Shown here: positions 37,701 to 43,710 of the stretch, one piece after another
How positions within the stretch are numbered: position 1 is the stretch's first letter
How the letters are laid out: the number at the start of each line of letters is the position of its first letter
Assembly (NCBI RefSeq): GCF_000515215.1
Contig: NZ_KI911557.1
Location: 1,571,586 to 1,635,585, forward strand
Origin: Methylomonas sp. 11b
Lineage (GTDB): Bacteria > Pseudomonadota > Gammaproteobacteria > Methylococcales > Methylomonadaceae
Reading direction: 5' to 3'
DNA length: 64,000 nt
The notes under the pieces: generated by a model
Told to the model about the DNA's origin: nothing
What the model saw: only the letters and a program-made list of their open reading frames with translations
Databases searched by the model: none
Made by a program: the position numbers and the translations under genes

Positions 37701-38145
37701 GAATCTGGAAATACAATTCAATCGCCAGCGACATGATAGAAGCCTCCAGCGCGAACAGCGTGAAGGTAAATGAGGCGTAAATCAGCGAAGTAACGGTGGA
37801 GCCTATATAGCCAAAACCGGCCGCACGAGTAAGTAGGTCGATGTCGATATGGTAGCGGGCCGCGTAATAACTGATCGGCAAGCTGGTGATGAAAATCACG
37901 ATGCCGACGATCAGAATCGCCCAGCAGGCATTGGTAAAGCCGTAATTGATCGACAAAAAGCCGCCGATAGCTTCCAGCACCAGAAATGAAGTCGAGCCGA
38001 ACGCGGTGTTAGCCACCTGGAACTCGCTCCATTTCCGGAAGCTGCGCGGCGCGTACCGTAGCGCGTAGTCTTCCAGGGTTTCGTTGGCGACCAGGGCGTT
38101 GTAGTCGCGGCGGATTTTAGTGATGTTTTGGTGGATGGCTTTCAT
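34768..38145 (-). CDS. Hybrid histidine kinase with NCS1 transporter-like input domain
   Basis: The protein has 1125 residues. About 25-485 is a multi-span domain resembling NCS1 cytosine/purine/allantoin permeases (NTAFGSTSFLVLEAIGGFLS, then PGWIVFGVVRQIAGALL). A Cys-rich zinc-ribbon-like segment follows (about 493-540, CSICENEFEHDD ... CSLCCTLDARC), then two membrane helices and a coil. HisKA has its His at about residue 681 (SNMSHEIRSPLNSIVGY). HATPase_c has GSGLGLTISK. A receiver (about 918-1035) has LILLDISMSGIDG, and a short C-terminal helical tail follows. Transporter-fused kinases use the permease part to sense a substrate. Its start lies 7 bp from a structured repeat. Confidence 0.85.
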   Translation of the reverse strand: MKAIHQNITKIRRDYNALVANETLEDYALRYAPRSFRKWSEFQVANTAFGSTSFLVLEAIGGFLSINYGFTNACWAILIVGIVIFITSLPISYYAARYHIDIDLLTRAAGFGYIGSTVTSLIYASFTFTLFALEASIMSLAIELYFQIPLAVAHVVSAVIVVPLVTFGITTISRMQLWTQPIWLALLIAPYIAVAHAEPEALMTLKTYFWIAGSGEGFDWLLFGTATTVAFSMVAQIGEQVDFLRFMPDKTKANKFKWWAAMLAAGPGWIVFGVVRQIAGALLAHLAIRYGISPQHAHEPTQMYLVAYNELFENPQWALATTTLFVVLSQIKINVTNAYAGSLAWSNFFSRLTHSHPGRVVWLLFNVLIALLLMEFGVFGALEKVLGLFSNMSIAWISAVAAELMINKPLGLSPKEIEFKRAYLSDLNPVGMVATFVASVVSILAYVGLFGEWPKAFSAFIALGFSFVLVPVIAMCCAGKHYLARDRKKHNRKSHDKCSICENEFEHDDMAYCPAYAGSICSLCCTLDARCLDACKPGFRFDDYLESLARTLMPDFIGITARLRLLRFGLLFGFLTILTGIFISIIYYQDLLSVRQNQPAFGLLINNFLKIYASLLVFIGLCTWWLILNAESRRVAHEETAKQTQLLLQEIEQHKQTDLKLQQARRMADAANQAKSRFLSNMSHEIRSPLNSIVGYAHILNQDPNIPENRRQAVDTLKRSGEHLSALIEDILDIARIEARKFDFKYQPIDFPGFIEHLVHVFKAQAEDKGLSFNCQLTTVLPQRIRGDEKRVGQILMNLLGNAIKFTGQGGIVFRIGYSSGVASFQVSDTGSGIDEQQLQNIFQPFTRLDTPTGNAVSGSGLGLTISKILTEVMGGELAVQSRVGEGSTFSVRLLLPSLGVENETESHGPVIGYQGARRRIMVVDDQREHRELLLSLLEPLGFYLEEADSGEACLEKVVEQQPDLILLDISMSGIDGIETAMRLRERGLQMPIVVLSANAYPGDRLAVLNAGCNDFLSKPIQVPQLMSKLKLYLSLAWIYQDDAAPAVSEKLPEPMLVPPPELLQACVEYVRIGDLLGLKKVLAQLGQTEPRYSAFFAKLMVLANQFRVGEIRKLLNMHKQEVSR

Positions 38146-38151
38146 TTATGT

Positions 38152-38417
38152 TGTGTCGCTAACGCGACGGGTGTTTTTGAAGTCGGGTCTCGGCCCGACG
38201 GCCGAGATACTTTCTTTTGCTTGGCCAAAAGAAAGTATCCAAAGAAAAAGCCACCCGAATGCCGCTTGTTTCCTGCGCTCCTCGCTTTTGAACGGGGTTG
38301 CCGAAAGGGGCTTCCTGCCCCTTCGGCAACGCGATGCATCCATGCATCGCCCCTATGGGCTGATCCGTTCAAAAGCTCCGGTGCTCGGCGCGGCATACGG
38401 GACAAAAACCATCCCGA
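38152..38417 (+). repeat. Structured repeat, arm 1
   Basis: Hairpin GTCGCtaacGCGAC is followed by a TCGGG...CCCGA hairpin and a 12-bp hairpin ATACTTTCTTTT/AAAAGAAAGTAT. A long outer stem GCTTTTGAACGG (38284-38295) with CCGTTCAAAAGC (38365-38376) encloses GTTGCCGAA/TTCGGCAAC and GCGATGCA/TGCATCGC. It ends with the shared tail aaaaccatccc. It is noncoding: all long frames in it are produced by the repeat. Confidence 0.9.
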
Positions 38418-38418
38418 T

Positions 38419-38453
38419 GCGTAGGGTGGGCACGGCTTTTTGTGCCCACGCGG
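38419..38453 (+). repeat. REP hairpin downstream of the first RAYT
   Basis: The GTAG tetranucleotide at 38421-38424 is followed by stem GGTGGGCAC/GTGCCCAC with a loop of about 8 bases. This is the standard REP layout recognised by RAYT transposases: GTAG 5' of an imperfect hairpin. It is the inverted partner of the REP at 39051-39082, on the other side of the gene. Confidence 0.8.
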
Positions 38454-38462
38454 ACAAACCGC

Positions 38463-39005
38463 TCATTCCCCCGCAACCAAATCATCAACACCATCACCGC
38501 CCCAATCCATCGAATAAACGCCTTCCTTAACATATCGATGAAACGTTGAATAAGGCCATTCTCTGACTTGGTGGCAATAACCATGCTTCACCGGATTGTA
38601 ATGAATGTAATCCATATGCCGGGTAAAATCGGTTTCATCGCGAATTTGATGTTCCCAATACCGGCGTTGCCATAATGTCGATTCCCTATGTTTTTGTTTC
38701 GATGCATTGATCCATTCGGCCCGCCAGTATGCATCGCCACAAACCACGCTCACCTGCCGTTTGATCACGCTCCATCGGGTTGCAAAATCTCCATCGTCAA
38801 CCGGTAACGTCCAAATACAATGCAAATGATCCGGCAGCAAAACCCAGGCGTCGATGTTAAACGGTCGTTTCGCGCGAGCGCTTGCAATCGCCTTGCGCAA
38901 AGCCTCCCGTATCGGTTCATCGCATAAAATCGCCTGCCGCCGATACGTCACCACCGTGAAAAAATACGTTGCACCGGGATTTTGCGAACGGCGGTAACGG
39001 GACAT
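38463..39005 (-). CDS. REP-associated tyrosine transposase (RAYT)
   Basis: This 180-residue protein of the Y1/TnpA-REP family starts at the ATG at 39005; a longer frame reaching 39209 would run through a REP and into the IS110 element. [11 protein letters not shown], then the HUH-type pair in [28 protein letters not shown] and the catalytic Tyr in [13 protein letters not shown] are the hallmarks. RAYTs nick single-stranded REP DNA and are linked to REP spread. The gene is bracketed by inverted REPs of one kind. Confidence 0.9.
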   Translation of the reverse strand: MSRYRRSQNPGATYFFTVVTYRRQAILCDEPIREALRKAIASARAKRPFNIDAWVLLPDHLHCIWTLPVDDGDFATRWSVIKRQVSVVCGDAYWRAEWINASKQKHRESTLWQRRYWEHQIRDETDFTRHMDYIHYNPVKHGYCHQVREWPYSTFHRYVKEGVYSMDWGGDGVDDLVAGE

Positions 39006-39050
39006 TTTGATCGTTAATTTTCGACGATTAAATTGGGGGTTGTGGTTTTC

Positions 39051-39082
39051 CCGCGTGGGCACAAAAAGCGTGTGCCCACCCT
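39051..39082 (-). repeat. REP hairpin upstream of the first RAYT, broken by IS110
   Basis: Stem GTGGGCAC/GTGCCCAC is in the opposite orientation to the REP at 38419. Its GTAG end is cut: the sequence goes from GTGCCCACC into CT and then the IS. The missing bases (acg) appear at 40321 on the other side of the IS, so the intact pre-insertion REP can be rebuilt across the element. Confidence 0.8.
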
Positions 39083-39099
39083 TATATCTCGATTCTGAC

Positions 39100-39320
39100 C
39101 GAAAAAAGCGGCAGAATCCCCGACTGATCATCGGGGGGCGATGGGGAAGACGTGCCCACCCTGAGGCTTGAAAGCCTGCCTTGTAGATAGTTCTCTCCAT
39201 CGCCCGCACTCACTTTAAAGTTCGAACGGTATTCTAAGGGCTTGGTTCGCCTTGACCCTGTATTCATAAGGCTGAACTTTGCGAGTGTCCATTCTGATCA
39301 AGCAGTCTAAGTTTGTCATT
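39100..39320 (+). ncRNA. Predicted bridge RNA of IS110 copy 1
   Basis: In IS110 elements of the IS621 type, an RNA from the 5' noncoding part pairs with target and donor DNA. Here 39151-39162 (cGTGCCCACCCT) repeats the left target, then stem AGGC/GCCT, then GTAG (39183-39186), complementary to the right target CTAC. Further on, ACGGTATTCT (39226-39235) resembles the IS right end ACGGTATCT, and ATAAG (39266-39270) is complementary to the left end CTTAT. The order target loop then donor loop fits. RNA ends are guesses. Confidence 0.7.
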
Positions 39321-39340
39321 TTTACCCAGAGATAGCGCTC

Positions 39341-40300
39341 ATGACTTCTACTATCATCGGCATCGATATTGCCAAGCTCAAATTCGACGTAGCCCGGCTC
39401 GCCGAAGGCAAATATAAACATGCCAAGTTCGCCAACAACCTCGAGGGCTTTGCCGCGTTCGCCGCTTGGCTAGACGGTTTTGGCGACACCGACCGGCGCC
39501 TTTGCCTGGAAGCCACTGGCGCTTACGGCCTGCCCCTGGCAGAGTTTCTCGCCGACGGTGGCTACTTCGTCAGCGTGGTGAACCCCGCTCAAATTCATGC
39601 CTTCGGAAAAAGCGAGCTGAGCCGCGCCAAAACCGATAAGGCCGACGCCAAGCTGATTGCCCGCTATGCCCTGCAAGCCGACTTGGTTGCCTGGAAGCCG
39701 CTACCCGCGAATCTGCGCCAGTTGCAAGCCCTCACGCGTCGCTTGGAGCACTTGCTGGAGATGCAGCGCATGGAGCAAAACCGACTGGAGACAGCTGATA
39801 CCGCTATTGTCCCTTCCATCAACACGGTACTGGCAACATTGGCGGCCGAACTGAAGGCTACCCGTCAAGCCATCCAAGACCATGTCGACAAGGATCCCGA
39901 TCTCAAGCAGCAAAGCGATCTGCTGACCTCCATTCCGGGTATCGGCCCCGCCACGACCGCCTATTTGCTCGTGGCCTTAAGTCCTCACCATGGCTACGCC
40001 AACGCCAAACAAGTCGTGGCCCAAGCCGGCCTCGCACCCGCCATCCGACAGTCAGGACAATGGCAGGGCAAAACGCGTATTGCCAAGACCGGTGACGCTC
40101 GGTTGCGCAAAGCGCTTTATCTACCCGCTTTGGTCGCCTGGCAACATAATCCAGCCATTCGCGTCCAATGCCAACGACTCAAAGCTAATGGCAAAAACGG
40201 CAAGCTCATTGTCTGCGCCGCCATGCGTAAGCTCATTCATCTGGCTTTCGCTATCTTGAAATCCGGTAAACCTTTTGATCCTAATTTTTCCCTTGCATGA
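39341..40300 (+). CDS. IS110-family transposase, copy 1
   Basis: The protein has 319 residues. The N-terminal DEDD (RuvC-like) domain shows IGIDIAKLKFDV, LEATGAYGLPLAEFLA and KTDKADAKLIARYA. The C-terminal Tnp domain shows SIPGIGPATTAYLLV and the Ser of AGLAPAIRQSGQ. It catalyses RNA-guided recombination of the circular IS with target DNA. The protein is identical to copy 2, and the two genes differ by two silent bases (GTG/GTT-type change near 39827 and GAC/GAT near 39890). Confidence 0.95.
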   Translation: MTSTIIGIDIAKLKFDVARLAEGKYKHAKFANNLEGFAAFAAWLDGFGDTDRRLCLEATGAYGLPLAEFLADGGYFVSVVNPAQIHAFGKSELSRAKTDKADAKLIARYALQADLVAWKPLPANLRQLQALTRRLEHLLEMQRMEQNRLETADTAIVPSINTVLATLAAELKATRQAIQDHVDKDPDLKQQSDLLTSIPGIGPATTAYLLVALSPHHGYANAKQVVAQAGLAPAIRQSGQWQGKTRIAKTGDARLRKALYLPALVAWQHNPAIRVQCQRLKANGKNGKLIVCAAMRKLIHLAFAILKSGKPFDPNFSLA

Positions 40301-40318
40301 GCGGGTTTAAGACGGTAT

Positions 40319-40816
40319 CTACGATGCTAGTTCCTTCAGCAAATTAAGGAAATAATCGCCAAACCCGTTTAAAAAAGTACCGAAGCAAGCCAGATAAAAC
40401 TCCAAAACTTTAATGCGGCGCTTACCTGGTTCGATAATTGAACTGACATAATCCACGCACCATTGTTTGTTATTCAAATTTTCAAGAATAATATTTTTGA
40501 TTCTGAGAGCATATATGTGATGTTCGTCGTCTGAAAGTGCCACACCGTTTTCTTTTTCGAATTCATCCAAAGCAGGCAGGCTATAAGCGCTATGATTTCT
40601 TTTTAAGTATTCTAATGACTCATTTGCAACTTCGTCATGAAACCTTGATGCAGCCAGCATAATGGCAACGATGGTTATTAGAGCTCCCGCTCTATTCAAC
40701 CACATAATATCGAAATTATTACCAAGATAAATACCAGAAACAAACGCTAGAGCGGAGGAACTCAAAGCAATAATTTCAGGGAGGTATTTTCCGATGAAGG
40801 AATAGAATTTAGTCAT
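40319..40816 (-). CDS. AT-rich small membrane protein of unknown function
   Basis: The protein has 165 residues. Two hydrophobic segments lie near the N-terminus (EIIALSSSALAFVSGIYLG and AGALITIVAIMLAAS), followed by a soluble acidic middle and a hydrophobic C-terminal part (YLACFGTFLNGFGDYFLNLL). I recognise no family. Its TAG stop is made from the CT core of the IS plus the next A. Since the target REP begins 'cgTAGGG' on this strand, the gene ended at the same codon before insertion, so it is not truncated. Base composition is much more AT-rich than the urea genes, a sign of transfer. Confidence 0.6.
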   Translation of the reverse strand: MTKFYSFIGKYLPEIIALSSSALAFVSGIYLGNNFDIMWLNRAGALITIVAIMLAASRFHDEVANESLEYLKRNHSAYSLPALDEFEKENGVALSDDEHHIYALRIKNIILENLNNKQWCVDYVSSIIEPGKRRIKVLEFYLACFGTFLNGFGDYFLNLLKELAS

Positions 40817-40865
40817 GAATTTTTCGGGTATTTAGATTAAGACCGTAGACAGGGAGCTTCGCGAA

Positions 40866-40919
40866 ATCCAGCAATATAGGCCGAAGCTGGGTTAACACTA
40901 TTGTTCCAACCCAGCCTAC
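40866..40919 (-). repeat. REP-like hairpin of the 'ggctgggtt' kind
   Basis: On the - strand, GTAG (40916-40919) is followed by GCTGGGTT and, after a loop, AACCCAGC. A closely related copy stands at 58249-58283. In both cases it lies just inside a structured repeat arm and shares about 60 bp of flanking sequence with it (ccgttggagtggact). Confidence 0.7.
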
Positions 40920-40960
40920 CAAAAAACCTTAGCTACACACAATAACCGTTGGAGTGGACT

Positions 40961-41356
40961 ATTCCCGTTATTCCGCCCCGAACATCGCAGCTTTTGGCGA
41001 GATCAGCCCGCAGGGGAGCGGCAGGGATGCCGCTCGTTTTCGGAGGGGCTGGGAAGCCCCTTCCGAAAACCCTTGCCAAAAGCGACAAATTTGCCTGGAG
41101 CAAATTTGAACAGCCGATAGGCTGGCCCGCAGGGCGAAAACCATGGACGGTTTTCGTAAAGCGCAGGATCAAGGCGGAATGTCGGGTGGCTTTTTCTTTG
41201 AATACTTTCCTTTGGCCACGCAAAAGAAAGTATCTCGGCTGTCGGGCCGACAAATCGGCAGGATAGCCGATTTGCATGCGAAGCACCCGGAGGGCGGAAC
41301 ACATGGATGTGTTTCGTGAACCCGACATTAAAACCAGCCGTCGCGATAGCGACACC
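40961..41356 (-). repeat. Structured repeat, arm 2 (long form)
   Basis: This is the inverted copy of the repeat, with the GTCGC hairpin end at 41341-41356. It carries two extra segments absent from arm 1. One is about 90 bp with the hairpin AAATTTGcTCCAGGCAAATTT and a gaaaaccgtccatggttttc palindrome, shared with arm 8. The other is about 65 bp near 41255-41310, containing another such palindrome (acacatccatgtgt). The outer stem and the GAGCGGCA/TGCCGCTC hairpin are kept. Confidence 0.88.
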
Positions 41357-41362
41357 TTCTTA

Positions 41363-41397
41363 CCCCCTCATCCTAGCCTTCTCCCTGAGGGAGAAGG
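41363..41397 (+). repeat. Small 'ccctca..tctccc' palindromic repeat
   Basis: CTTCTCCCTgAGGGAGAAGG forms a hairpin preceded by CCCCCTCATCC. It is a variant of the repeat also found inside ureC at 56002-56043 and common between genes of many proteobacteria. It lies between the repeat arm and the end of the convergent secreted-protein gene. Confidence 0.7.
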
Positions 41398-41506
41398 AAC
41401 AGACCGCACCGAAGATCAGCTTATGGACATCAAACCCTGGAACACGTCAATCAAAGCCACCATCCCTGGCCCTAGATGCCCGCATCCCCGCGAGCACGAC
41501 AACCAA

Positions 41507-42250
41507 TCACTTCCTCTCATGCCCAAACTGAAATATCACCGGCGTCCCCTGATTATGAATAATAATCTCCTTCTTCGGCTCGTCGCCGACAGTAGCTGGC
41601 TGCGCTACGCCATTCGCATCAACCGCACTGGACACTTCCCTCACTTCCACCCGCACATCCGGCATCCACTTGGGTTTAAACAGCTCGGTTTTCACGCGAC
41701 CGGCCTGTTTCGGTAGCGGCGCATGTTCCAACACATCCAGACAGGCGGTACCAATCTGATCGACCAATTTATCGACAATCCGCGCCGGCAATATATCTTT
41801 ATCCAAGGCATGGGCGCTAAACGTCGATTCGCGCTCTAATAAAACGGCCTGATTGCCGGCATCTCGCAAAGTACAAGTAATCGGCAACACATCGGCTTTT
41901 TGAAAATCCGTCGCGCGCGGATCGGAATTGCCGCTGGAAAAGGAAAAACCCACCGGGGTTTCGCGGTGGGAGACTTTGCCCAGCTTGGCTTGCAAACGGT
42001 GGCTGTAAGGGCCTTTGTCTGCTAGCGGAAATTCCCATTCCGTCAGATTCGCGCGTACTCGTTCGGCTATCGGCGCGGTGTCAATCGGCGTTGCAAATTG
42101 CCGTAAATTGTCTTCCGCCAACACAAATTCTATCGCCTGCAACGGTTTAACGGCGTCTGCCACCGGCTCGGCCGAGACCGGGCGCATCAGCAGCAATGCC
42201 AATCCACACCAGCCTGCAATACCATAAAAATTGGATGTTTTGTTCGTCAT
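41507..42250 (-). CDS. Secreted protein of unknown function next to the urea porin
   Basis: The protein has 247 residues. A signal peptide (WCGLALLLMRPVSAEP) is followed by a soluble domain with ITCTLRD and a late TACLDVLEH, two Cys that could pair. I recognise no family. It is divergent from the porin gene with a 183-bp shared promoter region, so it may be co-regulated with urea uptake. Its 3' end faces the repeat unit. Confidence 0.55.
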   Translation of the reverse strand: MTNKTSNFYGIAGWCGLALLLMRPVSAEPVADAVKPLQAIEFVLAEDNLRQFATPIDTAPIAERVRANLTEWEFPLADKGPYSHRLQAKLGKVSHRETPVGFSFSSGNSDPRATDFQKADVLPITCTLRDAGNQAVLLERESTFSAHALDKDILPARIVDKLVDQIGTACLDVLEHAPLPKQAGRVKTELFKPKWMPDVRVEVREVSSAVDANGVAQPATVGDEPKKEIIIHNQGTPVIFQFGHERK

Positions 42251-42309
42251 CGTAAATCTCCCAAGTTAAGCCGCACTCTACGTAAACCCCAATTTCCCGG
42301 CCATACGTC

Positions 42310-42329
42310 AAATGACTGATGAGTCATTT
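42310..42329. promoter_or_regulatory. Palindrome between the divergent promoters (possible operator)
   Basis: AAATGACT and AGTCATTT form a perfect 8-bp inverted repeat with 4 bases between. It stands midway between the secreted-protein gene and the porin/urt operon. Its symmetry suggests a dimeric regulator site controlling both. No known consensus is claimed. Confidence 0.45.
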
Positions 42330-42433
42330 ACCCGATTGTGGCGCTGCCGGCAAAATTCAACAATCTCCCCGACGTTTTCAATCGCCATCGCCGCCGGCAA
42401 TGGTTTGTTTAATCCAGATAAAGGGGAATGCAA

Positions 42434-43684
42434 ATGACTGGTTTTAACCCACAAAAATTAAGCAGCCGGACTATCGGCTTGCTGAGCGGGGTGGCCTTGG
42501 GCGCCATCGGCCTGGGACAGGCGCCCGAAGCGCAGGCTGGCGCAACGTTTAAAATCGACGATACCAAATGGGTCAGCGTCGGCGCCGGTTTACGGACCAG
42601 CTTCCGCGCCCAGGAAGGCTCGGTCGGCGCGAACGCCGACAAATGGAGCAACGATTTCAACCTGGACAATATCCGTTTATACATCAACGGCCAGATTCAT
42701 AAATATCTGAAAGTCGAATTCAACACCGACTGCCAAACCTGCGGCAACGGCGGCGAAGTGCGGGTGCTGGACGCGATCGGCAAATTCGAAGTCACACCCT
42801 ACGCCAACTTGTGGGTAGGCCGGATGCTGGTCCCGGCCGAACGCCGCGAGATGAACGGCCCTTTCTACAGCGCGGTGTACAACATCTTCTCCGCCGGCAC
42901 GCCGTTCGAGCCTTCCGACTACAACCTGACCATCAAATCCGACGGCACCTCGGCCGGCTCATTCGGCCGTGACGACGGTGCCACCTTCTGGGGCGCGGTG
43001 TTCGACGGCCGTTTCCAATATGCGGCCGGTTTCTTCCGCGGTCTGCGCGGCGGTGCCAACGTCGATGACAATATCATGTACGCACAACGCTTTGCCTACA
43101 ACTTCTGGGACGTCGAGAAAAATCCCGGCTATTACACTTCCGGCACTTACTACGGCAAAGGCGGCGACATTCTGACTGTCGGCGTCGCCAACCAATATCA
43201 AGAAGACGGCGCTGGTGCGCTGGGTTCTCCCGGCAGCTTCCGTGGCACTACTGCGGACGTGTTGATGGAAAAAGTGTTGCCGGGCGGCGGCGTTGTGACT
43301 TTTAACGGCGAGTACAAAAACTACGGCATTACCGGTCCGTATAGCCAAGCCATCCGCGATGCAGAGGGCGCTGTCGGCGCGCCGGCCCAGTTCTCGATGT
43401 TCGAAGGCAACGCTTACGACGTCAGTGGTATGTATCTATTCCCGCAAAAAATCGGCATCGGCCAATTCCAACCGTTTTTGCGCTACGTGAATGTGTCGCC
43501 GGATAACAGCCCCAACCGCGAAGTTTACGAAGGCGGCGTCAACTACATTATCGACGGCCACAACGCCAAAATTTTCGCCAGCTACCAATACGGCGATTTG
43601 TTGACCAAAGGCTTGAACTACAAATCCACCGCCAGCGGCGAGAACGCCAGCCAAGTCATGGTCGGCTTCCAGTGGCAAATTTAA
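42434..43684 (+). CDS. Outer-membrane porin linked to urea uptake
   Basis: The product has about 416 residues. The ATG at 42434 is preferred, 7 bp after AAGGGG; the ATG at 42428 is only 1-2 bp from that site. A signal peptide ends near QAPEAQAGATF. The rest is a beta-barrel pattern of alternating residues with aromatic girdles and ends in MVGFQWQI, an aromatic-rich C-terminus used for barrel assembly. It resembles phosphate-selective-type (OprP-like) porins. Because it stands directly before urtA, it probably admits urea or short amides across the outer membrane. Confidence 0.72.
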   Translation: MTGFNPQKLSSRTIGLLSGVALGAIGLGQAPEAQAGATFKIDDTKWVSVGAGLRTSFRAQEGSVGANADKWSNDFNLDNIRLYINGQIHKYLKVEFNTDCQTCGNGGEVRVLDAIGKFEVTPYANLWVGRMLVPAERREMNGPFYSAVYNIFSAGTPFEPSDYNLTIKSDGTSAGSFGRDDGATFWGAVFDGRFQYAAGFFRGLRGGANVDDNIMYAQRFAYNFWDVEKNPGYYTSGTYYGKGGDILTVGVANQYQEDGAGALGSPGSFRGTTADVLMEKVLPGGGVVTFNGEYKNYGITGPYSQAIRDAEGAVGAPAQFSMFEGNAYDVSGMYLFPQKIGIGQFQPFLRYVNVSPDNSPNREVYEGGVNYIIDGHNAKIFASYQYGDLLTKGLNYKSTASGENASQVMVGFQWQI

Positions 43685-43710
43685 TTTTCTAATAACAGAG
43701 GACTATCACG

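Larger units (their letters stand above)
39081..40320 (+). mobile_element. IS110-family insertion sequence, copy 1
   Basis: This 1240-bp unit runs from a CT at 39081-39082 to a CT at 40319-40320, and is identical in extent to copy 2 at 58470-59709. It has no terminal inverted repeats and no clear target duplication beyond the CT core, as usual for IS110. The transposase starts 259 bp in, leaving a long 5' noncoding region. The left flank is a REP stem and the right flank begins 'acg', which restores the REP. Confidence 0.9.
38152..41356. mobile_element. Inverted-repeat unit A (arms at 38152 and 41356) with RAYT, IS110 and a membrane gene
   Basis: Two copies of the structured repeat face each other, with the GTCGC hairpin end outwards. 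The left arm ends 7 bp from the kinase start. Between them lie a RAYT with flanking REPs, an IS110 element inserted in one REP, and an AT-rich membrane gene. The arms differ: arm 1 belongs to the 'cggcgcggcat' type and arm 2 to the 'ggggcggaataac' type. The pair could therefore be one mobile unit or two independent repeats. I name it a unit because three more pairs have the same geometry. Confidence 0.55.

Noticed and set aside
38199..38235. ATACTTTCTTTT/AAAAGAAAGTAT hairpin as a terminator
   Set aside because: No T run follows the stem on either strand, and the hairpin is one part of a larger conserved fold.
38120..38530. Several overlapping frames of 60-136 codons on both strands in each structured repeat
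   Set aside because: They recur at all eight arms, shift frame between copies and follow the palindromes. The covarying stems explain the sequence better than coding.
39006..39209. N-terminal extension of the first RAYT
   Set aside because: The extra 68 residues come from a REP and the left end of the IS110 element; the real start is the ATG at 39005.
40319..40816. Membrane gene truncated by IS110
   Set aside because: The TAG stop would be present in the rebuilt pre-insertion REP, so the insertion did not shorten it.
42331..42356. Sigma-54 type promoter (TGGCGC...GGCA) before the porin gene
   Set aside because: The distance between the GG and GC elements is two bases too short for the -24/-12 consensus.
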